This document shows positions 30,648-40,500 of a stretch of DNA of 43,771 nt, piece after piece. The notes under the pieces were generated by a model. That model worked only from the letters and a program-made list of their open reading frames with translations. It was not told the DNA's origin and searched no databases. The DNA comes from Thermoplasmata archaeon (GTDB lineage Archaea; Thermoplasmatota; Thermoplasmata; Lutacidiplasmatales; UBA184), in contig JAJYEA010000010.1 in NCBI GenBank assembly GCA_021790425.1, positions 1-43,771 of the forward strand, in the 5' to 3' direction. The stretch's first letter is position 1. Every line of letters begins with the position of its first letter. A program made the translations under genes and the position numbers.

Positions 30648-31331
30648 CTAGGTCTGCGAGTGCTGGTGGTTGTGCAGGGCGCGTGCGAGGAGCGCGGGGT
30701 CGGCGGCGTACTCTACGAGCAGGGCGAACGCGTCGTCCTGGGGCATCCCCTCGACCTGCAGGAGGTTGTTGAGCACGATCTTCGGGACACCCGACACCCC
30801 GTAGACCTCGGAGACCGTCGGGAACTCGTTGGCCTCGATCACGTCCGCGGTGACGAGCGGGTTCAGGCGGGCAAGGGAGTGGGCGAGTTGGGCCGCCCGG
30901 GGGCAGTACGGGCACGTTGGCGTGACGAAGACCTGGATGTGCACGGGGCGGGAGATGCGGGTGGCCCGGTCCTTCACGGCGTCGGGGACCTCGGGCGGCG
31001 CCCCGTCGACCAGGAGCAGGTCGTTGACGAAGGACTTCGTCTCCATTCCCATCGGGAGGCCATACCACCGCACTCGGTGGCCGTCACCCGTGGGGATGAG
31101 AAAGGCCGGGACCTTGTCCACGCCCATCGCCACCGCCTGCTCTCGGTCACGCACGAGATCGTAGCGTCGGACCTTGACGGTCGGCGCCATCTTCTCGAGC
31201 TCGTCCAGGAACTCCTTGCCCTGAGGACACAGATCGCAGTTGTCGTCCATGGAGAAACTCACGATCTCCACGGGGGACTTGATTCGGCCCAGCTCTTCCC
31301 GGAACGGCGAAAGATCGACAGAACTCATCAT
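30648..31331 (-). CDS. Protein disulfide oxidoreductase, two thioredoxin folds
   Basis: A 227-residue protein (from the ATG at 31331) with two thioredoxin-like halves, as in archaeal/hyperthermophile PDO (glutaredoxin-like). The N-terminal half has the active site CDLC in MDDNCDLCPQG and a cis-Pro in VDKVPAFLIP; the C-terminal half has CPYC in VTPTCPYCPRAAQL and VSGVPKIVLNN. These enzymes form and rearrange disulfides in the cytoplasm with thioredoxin reductase. The C-terminal tail is His-rich (NHQHSQT). The ATGs at 31331 and 31328 are equally possible; a minus-strand ggttaaagc near 31362-31370 is the likely promoter. Confidence 0.87.
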   Translation of the reverse strand: MMSSVDLSPFREELGRIKSPVEIVSFSMDDNCDLCPQGKEFLDELEKMAPTVKVRRYDLVRDREQAVAMGVDKVPAFLIPTGDGHRVRWYGLPMGMETKSFVNDLLLVDGAPPEVPDAVKDRATRISRPVHIQVFVTPTCPYCPRAAQLAHSLARLNPLVTADVIEANEFPTVSEVYGVSGVPKIVLNNLLQVEGMPQDDAFALLVEYAADPALLARALHNHQHSQT

Positions 31332-31526
31332 GCGCAGATCACCGGACGACCGACCCACGCAGGGGCTTTAACCGTGGTGGTTGCGCACGCCATGCCCCCG
31401 CTCCTGCGTCCGAGGGGGCCGGCCGACCGACCCGGCCATGGGCGTGGCGGCGCCCTACGTCCCGGGAAGGGATTAACCAGCATTCCCGGTGCAAACATTC
31501 AATAGCGCCCTCCGCATTCCCGGAAC

Positions 31527-32108
31527 GTGGCCGACGGGCACCCTGACCCGACCGGACCGGTCCGCTGGGAAGCGAACCGGATCTGTTCCGCGCTCCGGCG
31601 GCGCACGATGCTCCTGCTCTCGTCGACCCTCGCGCTCTCCCTCGTCGCGATCTTCGTGGACGCGCTCCCGGTCGACCTCGACCTTCCCGGTATCCACGAC
31701 CTCGAGGTGCCCTACCCGCTGCACGTCGCGCTCGCCGTGGGATGGATCATGGCGATGGCGTTCCTGTATTCGTCCTGGGCCCTCTATGCGAGCTCCCCGG
31801 CGCGTGTCGGATTCCACCGGGAGGGCATCCTCGTGGACTACGACTACCGGCCCCGGACCTCGCGCAGACTCCGGTCGTCGACCCCCACCTCCGACGTCCG
31901 GTGGAGCGAGATCCGAGGGGTCACCCGGTCAGGCCCTCGCCTCGCCGGGCGCTCCGACATCCGGCTGGAGCGGAGGAGCGGTTCCCCACGCGTCGTGCGC
32001 GCGCTCGCTCCCGAGGTGGCCGGGATGGTGCTCGACGCATTCCTGGCCCACTGCGCCATCGACTCCGAAGGGACGTGGCAGGGACATTCCCCCGTCGCTC
32101 TCGCGTAG
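31527..32108 (+). CDS. Membrane protein with two TM segments and cytoplasmic tail
   Basis: I do not recognise this family with confidence. A 193-residue protein with two hydrophobic segments (MLLLSSTLALSLVAIFV and YPLHVALAVGWIMAMAFLYSSWALYA) and a C-terminal half of alternating strands (FHREGILVDYDYR, VRWSEIRGVTRSG, DIRLERRSG), which resembles a small PH-like domain often following such TM pairs. The GTG start at 31527 is supported by the TATA-like attcaatag centred about 26 bases upstream. Function unknown. Confidence 0.55.
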   Translation: MADGHPDPTGPVRWEANRICSALRRRTMLLLSSTLALSLVAIFVDALPVDLDLPGIHDLEVPYPLHVALAVGWIMAMAFLYSSWALYASSPARVGFHREGILVDYDYRPRTSRRLRSSTPTSDVRWSEIRGVTRSGPRLAGRSDIRLERRSGSPRVVRALAPEVAGMVLDAFLAHCAIDSEGTWQGHSPVALA

Positions 32109-32148
32109 TCGGAGCCGAGGTTCCCCTGACGGTGCTCCGGCCGACCGC

Positions 32149-33372
32149 TTACCAGGGCATGAGCGCCACCACGCCACAGAGCACGATGGAGGACAGGCTC
32201 GCCCAGTAGGCGACCCTCCACGGGAGGGAGGAGGCCTGGTCCCCCATCACCTTGCGGTCCGAGGCGAGCACCCCGACCAGGATGCCCGGTCCGATGAGCA
32301 GGAAGACGAGGAGCACCATGAACGTCAGCACGATGGTGAGCGGATGGGGATAGACGAAGGGGACCACCACCGCGGGGATGCTCTCGAGCGCGTAGACCCA
32401 GAAGGTGCGTGACTTCGCGAGCCCCAGCGCCTCCACGAACCCCCAGGCACTCCCGAGGGAGACGACCACCAGGGCGAGGAAGGCGGAGCTCACGAGCCCG
32501 AGGGCGAAGGCCTCCGTGAGGAGCGCGCCCCCGACCGTCCCGAGCGCGGCCGCGACCCCGCTCGTGGTGAAGAGGTCGGCGTGGGCCGGCATCCCCGCGC
32601 CGAGCATCACGAACCCCACCATCAGGAACTCGCTGACGAGGGCTCCGATCAGCGTCTCCCGTCGGACCCCGGTCACGGTCGAGCCGGGCTTGAGCGCGGT
32701 GGCCGAGGACTGGAAGAAGAGCATGAAGGGCATGACCACGGCGCCCGCGTTCGCCGCAACGAGGAAGAGGAAGGGAGGGGCCGCCGAGAAGTACACCGGG
32801 TTGTAGGGGAGGAATCCGCGCATGACCATGGCCCACCCGACCGAGAGGACGAAGACCGCGGAGATCGCGAGGAGGATGCGCTCGGCCCAGACGTACTTCC
32901 CCCGGGCGACGAGTCCGATGTGGAAGAGGAACGCCACCGGCAGGGAGAGGACGAGGGGTACCCCCAGGAGGCCGAGCCCCAGGGCGATCGCCGCGTACTC
33001 CGCGATGTAGGTGGCCACGTCGGAGATCGCCATCGGGACCGCGATCACGGCCCCCACGTTCCGGGACTGGGTGAGGCGGGCGAGCTCGCCCAGCCCCTTC
33101 CCCGTGACCGCGCCGATCCGGCCCGTCGCCTCCTGCACGAAGAAGAGCGGAATCGTGAGGAGCACGATCACCCCGATCAGGTTGTACTGGTAGGCGACCC
33201 CGGACTCGACCCCGGTCAGGATGCTGGCCGCGTCGACGTCCGCGATCATCACGAGCCACGCCGGGCCCCAGGCCCTCGCCCACCGGGGGAGCATCCGACG
33301 CCACGACGACATGCTCGAATACTCGACCCCCTCCGAGTGGGCTGGCCGGGCCTGTGCGGGTGTGTGTTCCAT
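32149..33372 (-). CDS. NRAMP-family metal transporter, variant metal-site motifs
   Basis: A 407-residue transporter with about eleven hydrophobic segments. The TM1 metal-site loop reads ADVDAAS (44-50) instead of the canonical DPGN, and TM6 reads VMPFM (213-217), keeping the Met of MPH but losing the His. Such variants belong to NRAMP-related clades found in bacteria and archaea, and their metal may differ from the classic Mn/Fe; I cannot say which. A soluble N-terminus of about 25 residues precedes TM1. An 8-bp inverted repeat (33420-33442) sits just upstream of its TATA-like element, suggesting regulation by a metal-dependent repressor. The gene stands alone on the minus strand. Confidence 0.8.
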   Translation of the reverse strand: MEHTPAQARPAHSEGVEYSSMSSWRRMLPRWARAWGPAWLVMIADVDAASILTGVESGVAYQYNLIGVIVLLTIPLFFVQEATGRIGAVTGKGLGELARLTQSRNVGAVIAVPMAISDVATYIAEYAAIALGLGLLGVPLVLSLPVAFLFHIGLVARGKYVWAERILLAISAVFVLSVGWAMVMRGFLPYNPVYFSAAPPFLFLVAANAGAVVMPFMLFFQSSATALKPGSTVTGVRRETLIGALVSEFLMVGFVMLGAGMPAHADLFTTSGVAAALGTVGGALLTEAFALGLVSSAFLALVVVSLGSAWGFVEALGLAKSRTFWVYALESIPAVVVPFVYPHPLTIVLTFMVLLVFLLIGPGILVGVLASDRKVMGDQASSLPWRVAYWASLSSIVLCGVVALMPW

Positions 33373-33403
33373 CGTCGCCCCTCCACTCGGCCCAGCGATG
33401 GCG

Positions 33404-33442
33404 AATACTTAATCATTCTGTGTGTGATTTCGACTCACACAC
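33404..33442 (-). promoter_or_regulatory. NRAMP-like gene promoter with inverted-repeat operator candidate
   Basis: GTGTGTGA (33420-33427) and TCACACAC (33435-33442) form a perfect 8-bp inverted repeat with a 7-base spacer. Next to it on the minus strand lies aatgattaagtatt (33404-33417), a TATA-like element about 36 bases before the start codon at 33372. The repeat is upstream of the TATA element, so it could host an activator or a DtxR/MntR-type repressor. The assignment to a metal regulator is inferred from the gene it precedes. The remaining interval to 33629 holds no further gene. Confidence 0.5.
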
Positions 33443-33629
33443 GGTCACAGCGTGAATTCGCGCAAGGAGAATCCGGGTCGGCCCGGCTGCAGGAGCGACT
33501 CCAAGCACCGGTCATGGGTTAGCGAGACGTAGGGAACGACTTCGATCATCGCATCGAAAACGGCACCGTACCTCTGGGAAACGCCGACGGTACGCAAAGT
33601 TCTTCCATACCCCCGTCGTACGCTCGATC

Positions 33630-36197
33630 ATGATGCGGGGAGAGAGAAGTCCCGCGCTGCTGGTCGTGTCGTCCGCCATTCTGTTCGCCCTGATATGGCA
33701 GGGAATACCCGGCCATGCCCCACACGCTACGAAAGTGGACGTGGCCAACGGCCTGAGTGTAGGAGACTTTTCCAAGACCAAGCCCGTGGGGTCCCCTCTC
33801 GGGAGCGACCGGGTGCTGGGATCGACCGAACTCGCCGCATCGTCTCCCTACGTGAAGAACACTCTTGTTCTCTCGAACGGCACCCTAGCGCCCGGCAATT
33901 TCGCGGCCACGTATGGCGTGAATCCTGTGGCTGCCGCCTACGACAGTGGTAAGGGGGACATCTTTGTTGCCGACCAGTACTCGGGTAGCGTGAGCGTCAT
34001 CTCGGATGCGACTGAGACGGTGGTTGCCGGAGTCCCTGTGGGGGGTCAACCCATGGGAGTGGCCTATGACAGTGGAAGGGGGGAAATCTTTGTCACCGAC
34101 GCCACATCGAAAGAGGTGAGCGTGATATCGGATACGAACGACTCGGTGGTCGCCACCGTCACGGTGGGGTCAGCCTCGTGGGGCGTCGCTTACGACGGCG
34201 GGAAGGGGGAGATCTTCGTCGCAGACTCCGGATCCGGATCTCCCGGCCCAGGCACCGTGAGCGTGATTTCGGACACCAATGATACGGTGGTCGCCACCGT
34301 GATCGTGGGGAGCCAGCCTGTCGGGGTTGCCTACGACAGTGGAAAGGGCGAGATTTTCGTCACGAATAGCGGCGGCCAGTCGGTCAGCGTGATTTCGGAC
34401 GCGAGCAACACGGTCCGCGCCACGATCAGTAGCACGGGATACAGCCCCTTCTGGCCGGCCTATGACAGTGGGAGAGGGGAGGTGTTCGTCTCGGCCGGAG
34501 ACGCCGTGAGGGTGATTTCAGATGCGAACAACACGATAGTCGCAACTATCCCTGTGGGGTCCTGGCCCTATGGTACGGCGTATGACAACGGAAAAGGGGA
34601 GATCTTCGTCGCAAACTGGAACTCGGCCAATGTGAGCGTGATCTCGGATTCTAGCAATACGGTGGTCGCCACGATCAGTGCCGGCGACACGCCCTACGGT
34701 GTCGCCTACGACGGTGGGAAGGGCGAGGTCTTTGTGACAAACTCCGGTCTCTACGCTGTGAGTGTCCTGTCCGACACGACCAACAAGGTGGTATCTGTCG
34801 TCTATCTGGAGACGACGCCGGAAGGACTGGCCTACGATAGCGGCAAGGGGGAGATCTTTGTCGCCAGGTCCGTTGGTTGTGTCTCGGGCACCTGCGGTCT
34901 AGGGAATGTGAGCGTGATATCGGACGCGACCAACACGGTGGTCGCCACCGTCCAGGTCGGAGGTTCTCCCGTGGGGGTGGCCTACGATGGCGGCAAGGGA
35001 GAGGTCTTCGTGACAAACTCGGCCTCGAACAGCGTGAGCGTGATATCGGACTCGACCAACACGGTGGTCGCCGCCGTCCAGGTCGGGGGTTCTCCCGAGG
35101 GTGCGGCCTACGATAGTGCCACGGGCGAGGTCTTCGTCTCGAACTGGGGCTCCGGCAACGTGAGCGTGATCTCGGACGCGAGCAACAAGGTGGTCGCCTC
35201 CGTGCAAGTAGGGGGCTCACCCGATGGCATGGCCTACGACAGCGGTCGGGGAGAGATCTTCGTCACGAATGCCGTCTCGAACGGCGTGAGCGTCATCTCG
35301 GATGCGAACAACACGGTAATCGCCACCATCGATACTGGAGGCGCCAGCGTGATGGGGTATCCCACCGGAGCTGCGTATGACGGGCCGAAGAATGAGGTCT
35401 TGGCGACCGGGAGCTGCGGTGTGTGCGTGATCTCAGACAAGAGCAATGCCGTGCTCGCGATTGTTTCCGGTGCGCCCGACCCTGGTACGGGAATCGCCTA
35501 CGATAGCGTCACCGGAGAGGCCCTTGTTTCGGACTACGGTTCGAACTACGTGGACGCGATTTCGGATGCGAACAACACCGTGGTCAGCCACATCTCGGTG
35601 GGGCAGAGCCCCGTGCAGTTGACCTACGACGGCGGGAAAGGCGCGATTTTCGTCAGCAACTTCCAGCAGGGAACGGTGTCCATCATCGCCTTCCGTACGC
35701 TCCCGCCTACCTATGTCGTGTCCTTCACGGAGACGGGGTTGCCCTCAGGGACCTCGTGGTCTGTCACGTTGAACGGAACCAAGAGCACCTCCACGAACGC
35801 AACCCTGGCCTTCACCGAACCGAATGGGACGTACGCTTACTCCGTCCAGAGCGTGGTCGGATACTCCGCCAAGCCTTCGTCGGGGTCGATCACGGTGAGC
35901 GGTAGTTCCACCAGGACATCCATCATCTTTGCGAGCTCTGCCTCCCAGAATTGCCAGCCCAGCCGTCCCACTGGGTTCCTCGGGCTCCCCGGCTATGATG
36001 GGTACTTCCTCGTCGGTGCGATCATGGCGCTGGTGGCCCTAGACGTCGCCGTGTTGTGGGCGGTCCATCGCAGGAGTAGCGCGGGCTCCGGTCCTTCGAA
36101 GAAAGATGAGGAGACGGTTGAAAACGCGGACAAGACCGGGGCAGCCGAGTCTCCCGAGAGTGAGAACTCCCGGCCTAAGCCAGAGACATCGAAGTAG
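33630..36197 (+). CDS. YVTN-type beta-propeller surface protein
   Basis: An 855-residue exported surface protein. A signal peptide (about 1-30, hydrophobic LLVVSSAILFALIWQG) is followed by a Ser/Thr-rich linker and 14 repeats of about 42 residues with the core AYDSGKGEIFVTN..VSVISD..NTVVATV.VG (residues about 99-785), which would make two seven-bladed propellers. Then comes a domain beginning VSFTETGLPSGTSWSVTLNG, found in Thermoplasmata surface proteins, a hydrophobic anchor (FLVGAIMALVALDVAVLW) and a charged cytoplasmic tail with many Lys and Glu. Its codon use is less GC-rich than its neighbours. Adhesion or S-layer function is inferred. ATG 33630 or 33633. Confidence 0.88.
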   Translation: MMRGERSPALLVVSSAILFALIWQGIPGHAPHATKVDVANGLSVGDFSKTKPVGSPLGSDRVLGSTELAASSPYVKNTLVLSNGTLAPGNFAATYGVNPVAAAYDSGKGDIFVADQYSGSVSVISDATETVVAGVPVGGQPMGVAYDSGRGEIFVTDATSKEVSVISDTNDSVVATVTVGSASWGVAYDGGKGEIFVADSGSGSPGPGTVSVISDTNDTVVATVIVGSQPVGVAYDSGKGEIFVTNSGGQSVSVISDASNTVRATISSTGYSPFWPAYDSGRGEVFVSAGDAVRVISDANNTIVATIPVGSWPYGTAYDNGKGEIFVANWNSANVSVISDSSNTVVATISAGDTPYGVAYDGGKGEVFVTNSGLYAVSVLSDTTNKVVSVVYLETTPEGLAYDSGKGEIFVARSVGCVSGTCGLGNVSVISDATNTVVATVQVGGSPVGVAYDGGKGEVFVTNSASNSVSVISDSTNTVVAAVQVGGSPEGAAYDSATGEVFVSNWGSGNVSVISDASNKVVASVQVGGSPDGMAYDSGRGEIFVTNAVSNGVSVISDANNTVIATIDTGGASVMGYPTGAAYDGPKNEVLATGSCGVCVISDKSNAVLAIVSGAPDPGTGIAYDSVTGEALVSDYGSNYVDAISDANNTVVSHISVGQSPVQLTYDGGKGAIFVSNFQQGTVSIIAFRTLPPTYVVSFTETGLPSGTSWSVTLNGTKSTSTNATLAFTEPNGTYAYSVQSVVGYSAKPSSGSITVSGSSTRTSIIFASSASQNCQPSRPTGFLGLPGYDGYFLVGAIMALVALDVAVLWAVHRRSSAGSGPSKKDEETVENADKTGAAESPESENSRPKPETSK
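33924..35691 (+). repeat. Fourteen tandem about-126-base repeats within the propeller gene
   Basis: The repeats encode the blades of the surface protein. They are recognisable from gcctacgacagtgg.aaggg.gagatctt and agcgtgat.tcggac in each unit. The units between about 34900 and 35240 are close to one another in sequence, more so than the N- and C-terminal units, suggesting recent duplication or homogenisation by recombination. Copy number is likely to vary between strains. Confidence 0.8.
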
Positions 36198-36330
36198 CCG
36201 CAAGCCCTGCTTTTGACCACCAACGATGCGGTCGTGAGTAGGCGGCAACCTAGCCTTCTTCTGGTGCGACTCCGAGGGAAGCCGGCCCCCGATCTCCCGA
36301 CTTCGCCCCGGTGGAGTTCATCCCCTTGGG

Positions 36331-37215
36331 ATGCGCAAGCTTATGGTGTTCGAGCCCCTCCCCGGTTCACGGTGTGACCATGGTGTGGTCGGGCGGAGCA
36401 GGGTCCCGATGAGGGCAGGGCCGGCCTCCCCGGTCTCGTGGGTGCATCTCCTGCAGGCCTTGGTGGCCCGGGAGTTGGTGGAGGAGCAGGGAGTCCCGTC
36501 GCGTCGGGTGGCGGCCCTTCTCGGCCTGGCCCCCTCCGCGGTCTCTCAGTACCTCTCCGGCAAGCGCCTCGCGGGTCCCTTCATCCAGCACTCGACGGAC
36601 GCGCGTTCGCAGAAGGTCGCCCGCCGCGTCTCCCAGACGCTCCTCCACGCGCCGAACGATCTCTCGGTCCGCACGCGAATCCTTCTGGAAGGAGCGGTCG
36701 AGCTCTCGGGGGCTGTACCCACCGCCCCGGCGGTGGAGGTGGCGATGGAGGGGGGAGGGGCGGGCGAAGCGCAGCGACAGATGGCCAAGTGGCTCCGGGC
36801 GCGGGTCCTCGCCGAACAGGCGGCGGTCACCGCCTGCATGCGCCTGGCCCAGAAGGCCCGGGACGAGATGACCCGGGCCGTCTTCCGCCAGATCGCCGCC
36901 GACAGCCTTCGCCATGCCGAGATCGTCGCCTCCTTGGTCACGTACCTCGACCGGGGCGTGGTCTCGACCTCGGCCTCCGGGGTCACCCGGCACGAGGTGG
37001 AGCTGATGATCGAGGCGGAGCGGAGGGCCGAGGAGCAGGCGGGAAAGAACCTCGCGAAATCCCTCGGGGGGATGATGTCCATCCTCGCCGCCAGCATGGA
37101 GGCGGACGAGCGCAAGCACGCGGAGCTCCTCCAGGGGATGCTCGCCATGGGCTTCGCGGAGGGACCGGCCGACCCGGGCGCTCCCCGAAGGGGGAACCGT
37201 TCGCGTCGGCCGTGA
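36331..37215 (+). CDS. HTH regulator fused to ferritin-like domain
   Basis: A 294-residue protein (or 268 from the ATG at 36409). Residues about 38-80 form a helix-turn-helix (LVARELVEEQGVPSRRVAALLGLAPSAVSQYLSGKR) of the archaeal COG2522 type. Residues about 145-275 look like a four-helix ferritin-like bundle: VLAEQAAVTACMRLAQKARDEM, then IAADSLRHAEIVASL, ELMIEAERRAEEQA, and MEADERKHAELLQGM. The repeated ADSLRHAE / ADERKHAE pair would supply the two DxxxH-type ligand sets of a di-iron site. This would make a transcription factor that senses iron, oxygen or peroxide. Start choice is uncertain, and the 3' tail is basic. Confidence 0.72.
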   Translation: MRKLMVFEPLPGSRCDHGVVGRSRVPMRAGPASPVSWVHLLQALVARELVEEQGVPSRRVAALLGLAPSAVSQYLSGKRLAGPFIQHSTDARSQKVARRVSQTLLHAPNDLSVRTRILLEGAVELSGAVPTAPAVEVAMEGGGAGEAQRQMAKWLRARVLAEQAAVTACMRLAQKARDEMTRAVFRQIAADSLRHAEIVASLVTYLDRGVVSTSASGVTRHEVELMIEAERRAEEQAGKNLAKSLGGMMSILAASMEADERKHAELLQGMLAMGFAEGPADPGAPRRGNRSRRP

Positions 37216-37265
37216 GGGGGGACCCTCCCCGCATCCCTCATATCCCTCCGTGCCAAGCTCCCCCC

Positions 37266-37508
37266 ATGGAGCGATGGTGGTACACCCACGAGGTCTGGCC
37301 GAACGCGGTCTACCTGAGGGAGCTCCTCCACCGGGATCTCGGCTTCACGGACTTCGATACGCAGGCCGTGGAAGCCATCCTGAAGCTGGCCGGGGAGGGC
37401 AAGCTCCAGATTGGGGAATACGAGGGGCGCCCTCTCCTGCGCGACTCCCAGGGGTCCTATCCCCCCGGTGCGGGGGCCTGGACCCGGCACCTCGCGGCGC
37501 CCAAGTGA
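37266..37508 (+). CDS. Small conserved-looking protein of unknown function, 80 aa
   Basis: I do not recognise this family. The protein MERWWYTHEVWPNAVYLRELLHRD begins with several Trp residues, followed by FTDFDTQAVEAILKLAGEGKLQIGEYEGRPLL, which looks like a folded alpha/beta unit, and a Gly/Pro-rich tail. It starts 50 bases after the HTH-ferritin gene on the same strand, so co-transcription is possible, and its stop converges with ileS 40 bases away. Confidence 0.5.
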   Translation: MERWWYTHEVWPNAVYLRELLHRDLGFTDFDTQAVEAILKLAGEGKLQIGEYEGRPLLRDSQGSYPPGAGAWTRHLAAPK

Positions 37509-37547
37509 GCGTTCCTCCGGCCCGGGGCCGCCGTCGCGCGGGCCCGG

Positions 37548-40500
37548 TCAGTGAGCGCCGGTCTCGACCCCGGTGATGCGGAGGGCCATCCGCTCCCCGC
37601 CCACGTCGTCCCACCGGTGGACCCCGGGGGAGGGCTCGGCGGGCCAGGCCTCGAGGTAGTTCAGCCCGCTCACCTGGCACTCCTTCAGGATGCGTTCCCG
37701 GTGGAGCTCCATCGCCTCCTTCAGCGTCGGGTCCAGGAAGAGCTCGATCGCCACGTGATGGAGGTACTCCAGGCGCTCCTCCTTCCGGGTGAGCTGGATC
37801 CGGCGGACGATCTCGCGCGAGAGCCCTTCGAGGAGCAGGTCCCGGTTCGGCGTCCGCGAGAGGGCGAGACTGAGCTTCGTCTCCGTCGACCGGAGGACCC
37901 ACTCGGCCTCCGGGAACGGCCGGACCGCGAACTCCTCGGGGGAGAGCAGGGTCAGCTTCTTGACGTTCAGCTCCTCGGCGAGGAGCGGCTCGAAGGACGC
38001 GCCGAGGGCGGCGAGGTCCGCGGCGGGGACGTTCCCCACCACGAGCTCGGGGAGCGGGATGCGGCTCTTGACCCCCGCCTGCATCCGGAGGTTGCGCCCC
38101 GTCTCCACGAGGACGCGCACGCGGGACATCGCTTCCTCGAGGGGCGGGTTCCGGTATCCCGACACCTCGGGCCAGTGCCGGAGGTGGACGCTCTCCGTCC
38201 CCTCGCGCAGGTCCGTGCCCCGGGCGACGTGGAAGAGGTGCTCGGCGGCGTGGGGAGCGAGCGGGGCGAGGAGCCCCGCCAGCGTCTCGAGGGCGTACGC
38301 GAGCGTCGCGTAGGCCTCCCGCTTCTCCGCGTCCATCGTCTCCTTCCAGAAGCGAGGGCGGGAACGCCGGAGGTACCACGCCGAGAGCTCTTCGGTGAAG
38401 GTGCCGATCTCGGCGGCGGCGGTGTGGAGGTCGAGGAGGTCCATCGAGCGGCCCACCCGCTCGACCAGCCCCTCGAGGCGCGAGAGGAGCCAGCGGTCGA
38501 GCGCGTCGGCGGGGCGCGGGGCCTCGGTGCCGGGCACGAACCCGTCCGCGGCCCGGTTCGACCGGTAGAACTCCCCCACGTTGAGGAGCGTGGTCAGGAG
38601 ACGGACGCCCGAGAGCCGGACGGTCGTCTCGGAGAAGCGCATCGGCTCGGTGTACGGCCCGAGGTAGGTGGCGAGGCGCGCGGAGTCCGCGCCCATCTTC
38701 TGCATGAGCTCGACGGGGTCCGAGACGTTCCCCAGGGACTTCGACATCTTCTGCCCCGAGTCGTCCATCACCAGGCCGTTCACGATCACGCTGCGATACG
38801 CGGGGCGGTCGAAGAGGAGCGTCCCGAGGACAAGGAGCGAGTAGAACCATCCCCGGGTCTGGTCGAGCCCTTCCGCGATGAAGTCGAGCGGGGCGGAGGG
38901 ATCGAATCGCGTCGGGTTCTCGAACGGATAGTGGTACTGGGCGAAGGGGGCCGACCCGCTGTCGTACCAGCAGTCGATCACGTAGGGCTCCCGCGTGAGG
39001 GGTTTCCCGTGTCGGGGGCACGAGAGGGTGACCTCGTCCACGAAGGGCTTGTGCGGGTCGAATCCCTCCGGGAGCGGCGACCCGTGGAGCTCGGCGAGCT
39101 CCGCGAAGCTCCCCACGACCACCAAGTGGTCCTCGGGGCAGTTCCAGATCGGGAGCGGCGTTCCCCAGTAGCGGTTGCGGGAGAGGGCCCAGTCCTTCCC
39201 CTCCTCGAGGAAGTTGCCGAAGCGACCCTCGCGCATGTGGGCCGGGAACCAGTTCACCGTCGCGTTGTTCGCGATGAGTCGGTCGCGGGCCTTCTTCGTC
39301 CGGATGAACCAGGTCTCGAGCGCCCGGTAGATGAGCGGATGCTTGCACCGCCAGCAGAAGGGGTACGTGTGGGTGATCTTCTCCTCGCGCCAGAGGATCC
39401 CCTCCTCCTTGAGGCGCTCCGCGAGCACCGCGTCTGCCGCCTTGAAGTTGAGTCCCTTCACGCCCGGGACGACGTCCGTGAATCGTCCCGAGGAATCGAG
39501 GGGGTCGAAGAACCCGAGATGGAACTCCGAGCCCAGGTTGTAGTCGTCCACGCCGAAGGAGGGGGCCACGTGGACGACCCCGGTCCCGTCCTCCGAGGAG
39601 ACGAAGGCCCCCGGGTAGACCTGGAACCGTTCGGGCTCCGCGGGGGCGAGCCCGGGGAAGGGCGGAACGTAATGCAGGCCGACCAGCTCCCGTCCCTTCA
39701 GACGGGAGAGGACCGTTCCCGCGAGCGCGTAGCGCGGCACGGCGGCCTCCGCGAGGATGTACTCGTCGCCGTCCTCGCCGCGGAAGACGACGTAGTCCAT
39801 CTCGGGGTTGACCGCGAGGGCGAGGTTCGCCGGGAGCGTCCACGGGGTGGTGGTCCAGACGAGGAAGAACCGCGGCGGCGAGCCGTGGGGATGGTCCCGG
39901 ACCTTGAGCTTGAGCGTCACGGAGGGGTCGGTGACGTCCCGGTACCCCTGGGCGACCTCGTGCGCGGCCTCCGGCGTCTCGCACCGGGGGCAGTAGGGGA
40001 CGACGTAGCGCCCCTTTTCGAGGAGCCCGCGGTCGTGGAGCTGTTTCAGGGACCACCACACGCTCTCGACGTACGAGCGGTCCATCGTGAAGTAGGGATG
40101 GTCGTAGTCCAGCCAGTAGCCCATCCGCCGGCTCATGTCGCGCCAGGTCGCCTCGTACGTGAAGACGCTGGCCCGGCACTCCTGGATGAACTTGTCCACC
40201 CCGTAGTCCAGGATGTTCTTCTTGGATTTCCAGCCATGGGACTTCTCCACCTCGACCTCCACCGGGAGCCCGTGGCAGTCCCATCCGGCCATCGCGCTCA
40301 CGAGGCGGTATCCCCGCATCCGCCGGTGGCGGAGGACCCCGTCCTTCAGCGAGCGGGCGACGAGGTGGCCCAGGTGCGGCCGTCCGTTCGCCGTGGGGGG
40401 TCCCTCGGTGAAACGGAAGGCCGGGCCGTTCGGGTTAAGCTCGAGGGTGCGGGCCGCCACACGCTCGCGATCCCAGTACTCGCTCACGCGCCGCTCGACG

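Noticed and set aside
33924-35691. Tandem DNA repeats as a mobile or CRISPR-like array
   Set aside because: They are in-frame coding repeats of propeller blades with continuous reading frame.
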